From Chionis minor (taxonomy: Eukaryota > Chordata > Aves > Charadriiformes > Chionididae), in the NCBI GenBank assembly GCA_013398295.1, contig VZSF01000114.1:303522-367521 (forward strand): a stretch of DNA of 64,000 bases, read 5' to 3'. A program made the position numbers and the translations under genes. Positions 1 through 10,450 of the stretch are shown piece by piece (positions within the stretch are counted from its first letter, which is position 1; each line of letters starts with the position of its first letter). The notes under the pieces were generated by a model. The model ran no database searches. It was not told the DNA's origin and saw nothing but the letters and a program-made list of their open reading frames with translations.

Positions 1-1074
1 GAAAGATACTTGCAAATACTTATAAATGAGAGAGAAAACCAGTAAAACCAATGCAGTAAATGTAGAAAAGAATCCAGCCTCTTGTGAGTGGAGAAAATGC
101 TAAGAGACAAAAATAGATTTTATCTTCAGAATACAATATTAGTTTAATAGCACTAATTTGAGGTCCATATATGATTAAGTGTATATAGACATGGAACAGA
201 GTTCAAAAGAGCAAGAAGAAAGACTGGCTGCTGCTGTACTATCAAGACTTCTGCAAGTGATTAAAAAATGAAAACATTTCGTAAATGAAATCCAAGATGA
301 AATCCAAATATATATCACTTTTCAGTGTCCAAATGGAGAACACAGGCGGCCTTCTTTCTTTGCCCAGTGATGAAATACTTGAACTGAATGCTGATTTTTG
401 TGTTTAAATAGATGAAATTAGGTGATGCTGTTAATATGTAAGAAGAGAAACACTGTGCTACATTCATGCAGTTGTACAGCTCTTCTGAAGCTGATAGGGT
501 GCACCACGTGCAACGGCAAAGTTCTTAAATCCTTCCTCTCCTTCAATGCATTACAGGCTGTGTTCCTGCATGTCATGCCATATTCAGGTCCGCAAGGATG
601 GTTCAGTTTTGGCAAAGGGCTTGATTATGGCAGGGTGTCATTGCCACGGCTGCACCAAAGTTACAGAAGCAGGGAGTGATTTAGGCTGCTAAAGCAGTTC
701 AGAAATGGTTATGGAGGTTCTGTCTGTTCTTACTTGTAGTAATAAAATACCTCACTATCATTTAAATGACCTAATATAAAAATATCTTTGAAAAATTAGC
801 ATAGTAATATTATAGCAATATGCCTGTCATCATTTCCTGGAACAGATGGAGCAGATGTTCAATATTGCACTGGTGAAACTAGCAGTTGGTTTTATCCTCC
901 TCACGGCTTACAGGGACACTTTAACAAATATATTGCATTGCTTGCAATGATTGCATGCATGATAGAGAATCTAGAGTGTAGAAAACTTTGCTGGAGAAAG
1001 GAGGGTAGAAAACATCTGTTTTGTAAATGGTATTGGATCAGAATGACCGTAATTAAAATTATCAATTAAAGAAG
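1..1074. other. Unique non-coding sequence, nothing recognised
   Basis: AT-rich sequence with many stops in all frames. Two overlapping short frames on opposite strands at 415-680 show no family resemblance and no splice-site pattern. No repeat was recognised. Confidence 0.5.
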
Positions 1075-1167
1075 TCTCCTTCTCCTTCTCCTTCTCCTTC
1101 TCCTTCTCCTTCTCCTTCTCCTCCTCCTTCTCCTCCTCCTCCTCCTCCTCCTCCTCCTTCTCCTCTT
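1075..1167. repeat. Pyrimidine hexanucleotide/trinucleotide microsatellite (TCTCCT / CTCCTC units)
   Basis: About 90 bases made only of C and T. It starts as regular TTCTCC hexamers and passes into CTC triplets towards 1130-1167. The minus strand is a pure purine GAA/GAG tract, so it reads as a Glu/Lys-rich open frame, which follows from the repeat and is not evidence of a protein. Such polypurine/polypyrimidine mirror tracts can adopt triplex (H-DNA) structure and are length-variable. Confidence 0.95.
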
Positions 1168-1323
1168 CATAAGGCCAGACTGGTGGGATCAGCTGTGTGT
1201 GCACTGACTGCACAGGGTCCCTGAGGAAAATCTGTATGAGGCTGAGAAGTGCTGGGTGGTGCCGTTTGCTTTGACAGGAACTTCATCCTGACTTCTAGCT
1301 GCTGCTAATGTTGTCAGATAGCT

Positions 1324-1575
1324 GAAGCAGTATGGCTGAGTAAACATAAACACAAACTTCTTAAAATCTGCCACTCAGTAGTCTAGAGGTATCGTAGATA
1401 TATTTATTCCTCAACCTACCATTGGGGAATACACTGGTGTTTGGAGCTTAATTTATGTTTTTCCTCTGCAAACATACCTGCCATGGAAAAATTCTGCTTC
1501 ATTTCTTTCCCTTTCTCCTCCAGCTGGCTCTGTGTGAGAAACCCTGCGGCATCTGTGTGATAGGAACAGGACCGA
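1324..1575. repeat. 252-bp tandem duplication, copy 1
   Basis: Begins with GAAGCAGTATGGCTGAG and ends at GGAACAGGACCGA. Every base compared by eye is repeated at +252 in the next copy. The unit has no long open frame with recognisable homology. The 5' junction (AGCTGAAGCAG) and the inter-copy junction (ACCGAGAAGCAG) share only a GA/AG microhomology, which suggests non-homologous or replication-slippage duplication, or an assembly duplicate. Confidence 0.9.
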
Positions 1576-1828
1576 GAAGCAGTATGGCTGAGTAAACATA
1601 AACACAAACTTCTTAAAATCTGCCACTCAGTAGTCTAGAGGTATCGTAGATATATTTATTCCTCAACCTACCATTGGGGAATACACTGGTGTTTGGAGCT
1701 TAATTTATGTTTTTCCTCTGCAAACATACCTGCCATGGAAAAATTCTGCTTCATTTCTTTCCCTTTCTCCTCCAGCTGGCTCTGTGTGAGAAACCCTGCG
1801 GCATCTGTGTGATAGGAACAGGACCGAG
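1576..1828. repeat. 252-bp tandem duplication, copy 2
   Basis: Head-to-tail second copy of 1324-1575, identical by eye. The sequence then departs into unique DNA after ACCGAG (…TTGCAAAAAAGG). The lack of divergence makes it either very recent or an artefact of collapsed or expanded haplotypes in the assembly. Confidence 0.9.
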
Positions 1829-3174
1829 TTGCAAAAAAGGGGCATCAATAGTGCTAGTCACTGGGTGATGGGGGAGTACGGTTCCTAAAGCACCACCCGT
1901 TCCAAGCTTTCTTCTGCCTTGGTATGTGCTGACAGAATCTACAAGATTGTGAATATAGATAAATATTGCGAAACCGCCTTCTTGATCTTTATGCTCTGTC
2001 CCATTTTTTCTTCCAGTGACAAACATGTATTCAAAGAAAGTTCCCAAAATGTCTCTGAGCATTAGCAGAATTTTTGGACAGTCACACTGACAAGTGAGGT
2101 CAGGGAAAGCCAATGCTGAACAACACCTGTTGGATGTATGCTGTCCTCTACAAGTTGTTGGATTATGAAGGATGGTTGAGGTATTGCACTGGAAAACCAG
2201 CGCTGGACAACTGGACCTGCCATTGGCATCGTGCTGCTGATGTGCCCTGAGACCATCACAGCTAGGAGCTTGCTAGCCAGAATAACCTAGCTAGTTTTGT
2301 CTGGTGTTGGTGACCGAGGGAGATCTTCACCCACAGAGCAGTAACCCTGCTGTGTCAAGTGTAGTGGCCTCCGTCGGTGTCATTCGTGGGGGCTCACAGG
2401 CTCCTGCCCTCGAGGTCCCACCCTTGGTTCTGCTTTCTTGGGCCTGGTCTGAGGCTGGCGCCCTCTGGTCTAAGTCTCATGCCTTTGGGAAAAGGTGGAA
2501 AATTTGTCACCGCAGCTCAGACAAGAAGCGAAGCTGCGTCCCGCCCTCACAGGTGCCTGCACTGCAGCCTCTTGGGTGGAAAGAAACCTTATGGCAACCC
2601 AGTTTCATACCCTCTCAAACCAGAATAGAGACAGATGTTGCTGATGGTTGTTGATGACGCCTGGGTATGCCTCTTCTGTGGGTAGTCACTAAAGCCTTGC
2701 TTAAGCTTATGAGTGCGCTAGCTGCCTGAAATTTGGGGTAAATGGAGGAAAATGAAATGCTCAGCCGTCATTGAAAAAGTAGACCCTACTGCCAGAAGTA
2801 TGGGTGATCACATCAAGATCTGTGGAGGAGAGGAAGCTGCTTTCCCATGATACCGGGATAATGTGGTCTTAAAAAATTCCCAGCTCCTCTCCTTATGCCT
2901 GCCTGCCCTTCTTCAGTATTGTCTTGAAAAGATTTTTGTATTATCTATTTTTCTAGCAGCTTTTGATATCTAAATTTGCCTTTCTCTTCTATTTGGACTT
3001 GTGAAAGATGGCTTTTGACCAGACATATTCGTGCACCTCGATGTGTTAGTCGCTTCTACATTGCTCACTAGGTGGCAGTGAGATGCTGTTAGACCGATTA
3101 AAAAAATCGAAGTCATATGTTGACCAATTGCCTGAAATTTCGTAAAATCTGAGGATCTGGTATCAGAAACGTGG
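1829..3174. other. Unique non-coding sequence
   Basis: Mixed composition, somewhat GC-richer around 2300-2650, where two overlapping plus-strand frames (116 and 83 codons) compete in different phases. Neither resembles a family I know. No repeat recognised. Confidence 0.4.
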
Positions 3175-3197
3175 TTTTTTTTTTTTTTTTTTTTTTT
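3175..3197. repeat. Poly(T) tract, 23 bases
   Basis: Uninterrupted T run. On the minus strand it would be a poly(A) tail, but the sequence to its right (minus-strand upstream) was not recognised as a retroposon or processed pseudogene. Confidence 0.95.
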
Positions 3198-4570
3198 CCT
3201 AAAATACAAGGTCCACAGCTGTAGGAAATACAAGATGAAATCTATATTCCGTACTCATAAACGACCCTAGTTCCTGTGAACTTGTTACAACAATGAAGGT
3301 AATCCACCTTGTATTATTTCCATAAGAAGTTTTCTCTTTTATGCCTCTGAGAGTGTAGATGCTGGGGATACTGAAGTAGTCTCTTAAAAAGGACAAAATA
3401 AGAAACAACCAATCACAAAACTTGTGGTGAAAGGGGTGGAAACTTGTAACAGAAGGTAAGTTTCAAGCTGGTCACTATGGAGTACTGAAATCAATATTGG
3501 ATTTTTGTTTCTGCTTCCTGTTTTTCTAGCTACACACAGTTTTCTGGGAGTTTAAATAGCAGTCCAGGTGGCTATCATCTCTACTTTAACTAGGCTGAGT
3601 CGAGTGCACAGCGTTTCGTCCTTCTCTGCTGCTTCAGAAATCTCTGTGCTCCATTTAGAATTGCTGTAAATAAAGGAAGAGTTTACCATTTTGCATAGTA
3701 ACGTCCTCATCCGTTCCAATTCAATTTTGCTTACATTTCAGAGATTCAACTATTTCAGCTTGTCCACTTGGTGTAATGCAAGGACCTAGAGGTTTCCTTG
3801 CAAAGCAAAATTTCTTAAGTCATTGGAAATAGATCTAATATTTGTCTTCTGCAGACCATGGGCGTGTGTCTTAAATCTCCTTCAGTTAGCCCCTGTAGTC
3901 TAATTTAGCATACAAGTTGTGTTGGTAGTAAACCGTGCATTAATTTAGGTCAATATTAACATAAACCATGTTTGAATCAAAGCTCCTTCTCTGCTGTGGA
4001 TCATCAACTTTCCAAGGGGCCTTGGGAAGCCGTGCCTTTGTGCAAGGCCCAATATTTGATTTACCACATCTGAACTTGAAATCAAGTGCTGTTGTTTTCC
4101 CATAATTAAAGGAAAAGAAGCCCACAGTTTCCAGCTGGGAGTTTTATTTATTATTGCATGCTTACTTTTTCTATAGAAAGGCATCGTTCTTAGAAGTTTA
4201 GAAAAGTTTGCAAGTTTACAAACTCTTAAGTGAAAGCACAGGGATTTCAAGATACTGTGTGTATTCAGGATAGTACACTTAAAGTATATTACCTATGTGC
4301 AAAGCATTTTTATGTTTACACCCTACAATCTCATTCACCGTTACAGAATCAAAATGTGGGGGAAAGTGTTTAGAATGTGCTAATACTTGCTACAGTTGAG
4401 TGCAGCTGATTTTCTTGTATCTGCTGCTTTCCAAGCCTAAAATAAAGCATGGTATGTGACTTATGCACTTAAATCACAATACAAGAGTGACAACTGAAAT
4501 ACTGTCACTGTTTTCTTCAGTACGGAGTCTAAAGTGACAAAAAAAGGAATGCTCTCGGGTAATCTGAAAA
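3198..4570. other. Unique AT-rich sequence, nothing recognised
   Basis: Short antisense frames at 3199-3408 and 3940-4250 overlap in different phases and have no recognisable motifs. No repeats seen. Confidence 0.4.
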
Positions 4571-4587
4571 TAAAATAGCAGTTCTGC

Positions 4588-4806
4588 ATGCGCATGGTTC
4601 CCGTTAATGCTGAGGGCTGCTCCCTGTGCGGCTCGAGGCAGCAACGCCTGTCCCTGGACATGGGGACGGATACATCCGAACTACGGGAGCGCTGCAGCCG
4701 TCTTGTCAAAATTATGGCATCTCTGCCATTCGCTGCGGTGGTGGCACCGCTAAATAATTCCCCCTATTTTGAAACAGATTTTAAAACTCTCAAAGATTTT
4801 GAAGAT
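4588..4806 (+). other. CpG-containing open stretch ending at a consensus splice donor (possible exon, unproven)
   Basis: An open frame starts at ATG 4588 and runs 73 codons to GAAGATG at 4806, followed directly by GTAAGTG, which fits the vertebrate 5' splice-site consensus. The stretch 4590-4750 holds more CpG dinucleotides than its surroundings. Against a coding exon: no protein family is recognised, the upstream bases are purine-rich so there is no convincing acceptor, and the frame simply continues five codons past the GT to a stop. It could be a first exon of an lncRNA or chance. Confidence 0.15.
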
Positions 4807-4829
4807 GGTAAGTGTTGCTGAGATAAATA

Positions 4830-7800
4830 AAATAATGCGTTGGCCTGCTGCACAGCTAGCTGTTACGTGGAATTATTCCTCAGGCCTGTGCTTTGGAATA
4901 GTTGTTATGAAAAGTTGGCTGAGTGAGCTGAAGTTCCCAGTTAAGAAAGCTGATAACACAGAATGGTTTGTGGGGCAGAGTTCCTCTCTTAGACCCGGGT
5001 GTTGATTTCTGAGATAAGATTTCTGCCAGATGGTATTTTTAATGGAAATGAAACAGAAAGCGCTTAAAAAAAAAAGTCAGATTCCGTATCTCCTGATCAT
5101 CCTGTAGCAAAGCAGACTTCAAGGTCGCTTGTGACATTTGCTGCCATTTCGCAGAGGGCTGACATGACGCCTTTCATCCCGCTGGGTCTGCAGCCACGCT
5201 ACCAGCAGACTGGAGCCTCTCACTGTTTAGCAAGGAATAATTTGTTTTAAAAAAGCCTCATTAAAAATGCCTGACATCATCTCTTCAGTGATTTAATTTT
5301 TATTACCTGTAATGTTAGTTTACTTGCTGGAAAACCATGGATATGGCCAGAAGCAGGTGTGGCAAGTTGGCGTCGTTACTGGACAGGCTTGGCTGTGCCA
5401 TGGTTGTGTGCTCGGTTCCTTCCCCGGAGGCATCAGCACGCCTTGCAAATCACCTGCTTGCCGCGCCTGGCATGTTTCGGTCGGTCACCGTAGGTAGCCG
5501 CTGTTTGTATTTACCAAATTATTTGTTAAGGGTCGGTAGCTCATTATAATCCCACGCCGCTTGATGCTTCAGCGCATCCACATTCCCATCTCGGTGCTCC
5601 TGGGTGCTTCTGATAACGGCAGGAGAGCTGTGGCAGGGTTGTTACTGCAGGAGGGAGGGAAAAGACTGTCACCAGCAACCTGGGGTATGTCCTTCCTCAC
5701 CAAAGGTGTTTGTTTTTTTTAAAAATTACAAATAAAGAGCAAGCAGAAGGGTCCAGATGACAGCCCGGTCAGTAGAAGTGCTGAATCCTTCTGCACCTGC
5801 TCCAAGAAAAAGTGAGCCTGCCCTGTCTGTAGTTATGGGCGCTGGCTGGTTTTCGGAAGCTGTAAAGATTCTGCTCTTTAGCTGGAATGTCCCCGGTGCG
5901 AAGCCTGCTGTCGGTGACGGTGGGGCTCCCATAACTGAAGAGCGTGAGCTTGGCCGGGCAGCAGCGCTCCGCTTCCCAGCAGACCAGTGGGGGAAGCCAC
6001 TGGAGTGAAACTGTCCCCTTTCCCTCACCCCCAGTGGCGCATGAGAGCCCCAGGCCTGGAAGGAAGGAAATGATGAGCCGCAGGCCTTGAACTTTTGAGC
6101 AGTGTTGCCAAATCCAGATGCTAAAAAGTTGGGCGGTGGGAAGTGGTAACGGTAATAGATTTGGAGATCGTTAGACCTGTCTGATTCTGTCTGTCTGTGT
6201 AGGGTTCACGTGCCTGGGCTACCACGGAGGCCCAAAACTGTGGTTTGCTTTAAATGAAAGGTGAGTTTTCATGTGATCGTGAGGCTTTCGAAGGAGGGAT
6301 TTTTGGAAAATAAGCAAATATTGTGATGCTCCTGAAGAACTGTGCCTGGCCTTTGGGCAGCGGAAGGCAGAAGAGCCTGGAGGAGCCTCCTCCTTTTCAC
6401 GGGTCAGATTTGGTCTTGGCTCTTACGACGGCAAGAGCGCATGGGGACCTGTGCAGCTGCTCACCCTCTGCCGTGCCTGCAGGCTGGTCCCGCCGGATCT
6501 GGCTGCGGTGGAAGGATCAGCAGCTCCTTCCACCATCCCTTCCCCAGCGGGCAACCGCTGCTGGGAGACCGAGCGGGCTCAGGGCCCTCTTCAGAGGCCA
6601 GTGGGAGAAAAGGGGATTACAGGCATCACCAGGAGGTGTCTGGTGTTACTCTGGTTCCACTCTGCCCCACGGACCCCGCTGCCCTGGTTAAACACCTCGA
6701 AACAGCTGGGCCAGGCCTGGGTTTGGAGGAATGTCATCTCTGAAAGGTTGACTCAGGCGCCCGGGGGAATTAGCGTGGAATAAAGACTTGAGGAAGCTGA
6801 ACCGAGTCTGGGCATCAGCAATGTATCAAGAGACACAAAATATTGCTAAAATGTTATATGAAATGAATGTTAATGGAAAAAATGAAACACTAGTGAAGCA
6901 TGCAGAGCTGGAAACATTGCTATGGTTGTTAGGTTTTAATTAGTTGGAAACTGTTCATTCGAACTCTGCTTCTGTGCAGTGATTGTCCTAATGTTGCCGG
7001 TTTTGGGATCTAGTGCTGCTGGATCTTCCTTTTTTTATGAGTGCTAAGTCCTGAAATATTCATTATACATGTGTCCTCCTGGCTTCTAGATTGCTGCGGA
7101 GGGAGATTTTTTGGTACGCTAAATTTTGTAGTAAATGATACCAGTTACTGCCTAGTGGTACTTGCTGTAGCCCCAGTGACATAAATGGTCCTGTCCAAAA
7201 GATGTTTCATCTGAAATGAAACATTTGAGGGTGTTTCACAACAGGAAAGTAGTGCCACCTTGCCTGTTTCACATTTCAATTTTAAAAATACCACAAAGCT
7301 CAAATCACGTGTGTTCAAAATGCTCCGTGAGCTCATGTGCCCGTCTTTATGTACATGTACACACACAGACACATACGTGTACGTCAGTGAGAAAACTCCA
7401 ATTAATTTTTTTTCTTCCACTGGAAGGTTTTACTTCTTCAGTGGAGAATACTCCATTAATATCATCATATTTCATAACATCTGTTTTCAGAGACAGGAAC
7501 ATTTTTAATCACCAGTCTTGCTTCACATCAGCGAATACACATCTACCTGTTAACTACAGCATCAGTATCTCAAATTATAATGACACATTTTTGGGCATCA
7601 CTGTGTGGTCTGTTTTCTGATTTCTTGTCTGGAAGTCTTTATCTTTGCTATCTTATTTCTCTGATGCCTTCTGGAAACAATTTTCTCTTTACACCCCTTC
7701 ATAAACTTCTGCATACACTAGACCAGAGGTTCTGGTCCATTTCTCACATTTTGTAATGAATTTTCTGATTGAATTCTTTTACAGATAGCACCTCATACAT

Positions 7801-7854
7801 GCAAAGCAGTGCCTAAGATCCTGGTGGATTTTTCATTGATTGTATGTATAAAGC
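4830..7854. other. Unique sequence with a GC-rich patch at 5.6-6.8 kb
   Basis: Around 5570-6790 base composition rises and overlapping frames on both strands become longer (up to 133 codons at 6342-6743, three phases overlapping). That pattern is expected from GC-rich non-coding DNA, where stop codons are rarer. No product was recognised. A purine/pyrimidine alternating CA/TG-rich stretch lies at 7351-7385. Confidence 0.4.
7351..7385. repeat. Short degenerate CA/TG-rich stretch
   Basis: Alternating purine-pyrimidine sequence (ACATGTACACACACAGACACATACGTGTACG). It is a short, interrupted dinucleotide tract, possibly Z-DNA-prone. Confidence 0.6.
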
Positions 7855-7949
7855 TTTAAGAACTCGTGACGTATTCTGAAAAGCCAAGCTGCCGCTGGAA
7901 CTTCCACGTTTGTATTTTTCAAGGTAATGAGTGAAAAATCTGAAAAGGG

Positions 7950-7960
7950 CTAAGAACAAG
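7950..7960. repeat. Target-site duplication (left copy) of nested CR1
   Basis: CTAAGAACAAG, repeated exactly at 8219-8229 on the far side of the CR1. The homologous unoccupied site in the right arm reads (in reverse complement) ATAAGAACAAG only once. Confidence 0.7.
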
Positions 7961-8218
7961 AGGATGAAAGGAAATGGCCTCAAGTTGTGCCAGGGGAGGT
8001 TTAGGTTGGATATTAGGAAAAACTTCTTTACTGAAAGGGTTATCAAGCATTGGACCAGGCTGCCCAGGGAGGTGGTGGAATCGCCGTCCCTGGAGGTATT
8101 TAAAAGACGGGTGGACGTGGTGCTGAGGGACATGGGTTAGGGGTGGTTTTGGCAGTGTAGGTTATGGTTGGACTTGATGGTCTTAAAGGTCCCTTCCAAC
8201 CCAAGTGATTCGATGATT
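7961..8218 (+). mobile_element. CR1 LINE, 5'-truncated 3' end, nested in inverted-repeat arm
   Basis: Typical avian CR1 3' region: the block AATGGCCTCAAGTTGTGCC, then GGAGGTTTAGGTTGGATATT, then CAGGCTGCCCAGGGAGGTGG, and the tail GGTCCCTTCCAACC followed by GATTCGATGATTCT. Only the last ~260 bases are present, the usual 5' truncation of LINE insertions. It retains no complete ORF2; the 69-codon frame at 7931-8140 is a reading of non-functional tail sequence. An 11-bp direct repeat flanks it. The first bases (AACAAGAGG) agree with the CR1 consensus as I recall it, so insertion probably used microhomology at the 5' junction. Confidence 0.92.
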
Positions 8219-8229
8219 CTAAGAACAAG
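8219..8229. repeat. Target-site duplication (right copy) of nested CR1
   Basis: CTAAGAACAAG. The first two bases overlap the CR1 terminal octamer (…ATTCT), so the exact boundary is ambiguous by two bases. Confidence 0.7.
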
Positions 8230-8605
8230 ATAAGATTAAGCCCATTAACATAAAAATAAGCAAAATTAGAAACAGTACGTTTGCATAGTTAAATTTTATT
8301 TGGAATAACCACAATTTGGAATAACTACCAGATGTGTTGACAAAGAGCTGGATGTTATTAGAGGAACTCTGTCGCTGGCATTAATTTAATTATGCCAGGC
8401 TTTAGATGAGTAGCCGCAACACTAAGATGATTAACCCAGAATTGTAAAAGGAAGGGCTGGTAGGGTTGTGGGGGTCCAAACTTTTCACTGCTGGGCAAAC
8501 CATGTGAATTGTAAATTGGGCTTTTGTTAACCCTTCTTAAAAGACAACTCTATGGTCTCATGTTCATCAGGGGTGGCTGAAGGTGGGGAAGAAAGGCAGG
8601 GATCT

Positions 8606-8727
8606 CGTGCAAACATACTATTTCTAATTATATTTTTTTTAATGTTAACAGGCTTGTTCTTATCCCTTTTCAGATTTTTCATTCAATACCTTGAAAAATA
8701 TAAATGTACAAGTTTCAGTGGGGAGCG
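8606..8727 (+). repeat. Unclassified inverted-repeat element, right arm
   Basis: Plus-strand partner of the minus-strand left arm at 7888-8287. It lacks the CR1 and also lacks about nine bases (ATAAGATTA in the left arm, next to the CR1). Both arms translate to a similar short peptide (LFRFF..YLEKYK), but neither has an extended open frame, so this reflects DNA homology and not evidence for a gene. Confidence 0.65.
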
Positions 8728-9149
8728 ATATTCTGCAGGGGGTGTTTAAGACATTGAAGGAGCCGAAGCGATCCACAGAACCCAGCAGCCCAAGAAAAAA
8801 ACCAAACGTAGGAGTGTTAGTGGGGAAAGGGCCGTGATGGGGAGGGAGACTGCCACTGTTGGCAGCACGAGTGACTGCTTGTTGAAGCCACAAACCAGGG
8901 AATCCCTGGGAGAGGAAAGGGTGCCGGGCGTCATTCAGAAGAGCGAGTGGAGCACAGTTAGGGCTGGAGGGACTTTTGGCCCTTGCAATCGCAGTGTACT
9001 CTGATTCAGCCAACTTTCACCAGCGGAGCAGGAACACCCCCGCCCCTACCTTCCCCCCCAGATCCACTGTACTAAAGTACCACAGAAAGGGAAAATGGCA
9101 ATTTGACACGAAAGGACTTTGGAAAGGTGTCAATGTGGCTTTTGTTGAG
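8728..9149. other. Unique spacer between inverted repeat and ancient CR1
   Basis: Moderately GC-rich; overlapping frames on both strands with no recognisable homology. The 5' limit of the ancient CR1 to the right is uncertain, so part of this may belong to it. Confidence 0.35.
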
Positions 9150-10450
9150 AGAAATCGTGTCTGAGAGGAATCTGCTGCTGTTTCTCTGCAGCACTGACAC
9201 ACGTGTGGATTACAGTGATTTGGTTGGTACGGTGTGCTCAGATTTTCCAGAAGCTTTTGATAATCTCCTCAGTCGGAAGATCCTAAAGAAGCAAAACTGC
9301 AGCAGGATGAAAGGAAAGATCCCGTCTGGAACTGATGTGAGGGGTGGGAAGAGACAGTCAGGCATTTCAGTGGGAGATAACAAGTGGCATCCCACAGGCA
9401 ACTGCACTAAGATCTGTGATGACTGGCATATACATAAGTGGTCTGGAAAATGTGCTAAATAGTGACGTGCTGGATGTTTCTTTAACCGAGTTATTCAAAA
9501 TAGGAAAAATAAAAATCTATTTTTAAAAACGTTGAAGAACCTCGCGATACTGAGTGGCATTGGAGTAAAATGGCAGTCCACATTCTGTGCCAATAAGCAC
9601 AAAATAACGCACACGGGAAAAAATAAACCCAACTGTATGACGCTGAAGATGGGCTTTAAACTGCCTCTTACCATTCAGGAAAGAGAGCTCGGAGTGGCTG
9701 TCAATAATTCTAACAAATGTTGGCTGACGGCAGAGCAATGCTCAAAAAAGCAAATAGATTGTCAGAAATTGCTAGGGAAGACACAGAAAACAAAATAATC
9801 ATTTTGCTGTGCATTCACCTCTTGATTACTGCGTGCTGTTCTGGTCTCCCCGTCTAAGAAAAAGTATAGTAGAGCCTGAAAGGGACAGAGAAACCTGACA
9901 AGTGTTTTCAGAAATACAGAACGGCTTCTGAATTGAGATTGATTAAATAGACTCTTTAGACAGGAAAAGAGGAGGTAGAAAGGCATGCGATAGCGGTGTT
10001 TAAAATCATGAGTGGCATGGAGAAAATAAGTAGCAAATGATTATTTGCGTTTCTCCCAGAACAAGAACAAGGGACATCAGGTGGAATTACTGGGTAGTGG
10101 CTTAAGCAAACAACAGCAAACAACTAGCTCCTTGCGATGTGTGATTAAACTGGAACCAGCCTCACAGTATCTGCCGGGTGTCAAGAGGTTAGACGGGCTC
10201 AAAACCGATCAGACGAATTAATGGGGAAAAGAAATCCATCAGGGGCTATTAGGCAGCAAGATGACATTCCTGCCTGAGGAACTGCCTGCGTGTCAAGCTG
10301 CTGGATGCAGGGAGGAGAGAGTGGAAAAAATGCCTGCATAGTTACCCCTTTTTAATTTTTTTTCCTTTGCTATCTGCTGCTGGCTCCTGTCAGCAGCGGG
10401 ATACTGGACTAAATGGACCTTTGATCTGATCTGACCTAATTCTTCTGCCT
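9150..10450 (+). mobile_element. Ancient, degenerate CR1/L3-type LINE (ORF2 remnant plus 3' UTR)
   Basis: Order of recognisable parts: a reverse-transcriptase remnant near 9230-9290 (FPEAFDNLLSRKIL, resembling the D-F-x-K-A-F-D-x-V motif of LINE RTs), a piece near 9370-9460 resembling the S-G-V-P-Q-G…F-I-x-x-L-x region, and post-RT sequence from about 9660 with frameshifts. The late block 9962-10025 (AAAAGAGGAGGTAGAAAGGCATG, ATCATGAGTGGCATGGAGAA) and the terminal block at 10401-10440 (GGATACTGGACTAAATGGACC) match the old sauropsid CR1 3' end whose usual form is GGATACTGGGCTAGATGGACC. Many stops and frameshifts: long dead. Start is approximate. Confidence 0.8.

Larger units (their letters stand above)
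7888..8287 (-). repeat. Unclassified inverted-repeat element, left arm (interrupted by CR1)
   Basis: Read on the minus strand, 8287-8230 followed by 7960-7888 matches the plus strand at 8606-8727 through most positions. Shared blocks include TTTCTAATT, CCCTTTTCAGATTTTTCA and ACCTTGAAAAATA. The two arms face each other across about 320 bases of unrecognised sequence (8288-8605). This could be a non-autonomous DNA transposon with long terminal inverted repeats or two opposed copies of an old repeat; terminal sequences and a target-site duplication were not established. The arm is split by the CR1 at 7961-8218. Confidence 0.65.

Noticed and set aside
971..1213. Glu/Lys-rich minus-strand frame
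   Set aside because: Its charged core is just the translated pyrimidine hexanucleotide repeat at 1075-1167.
1324..1828. Repeat pair considered as LTRs or a CRISPR-like array
   Set aside because: The copies are directly adjacent with no internal region or spacers; a simple tandem duplication explains them.
8462..8580. GGGGTCCAAACTTTTCACTG, reminiscent of hAT-type terminal sequences
   Set aside because: No complementary terminal repeat or target-site duplication was found.
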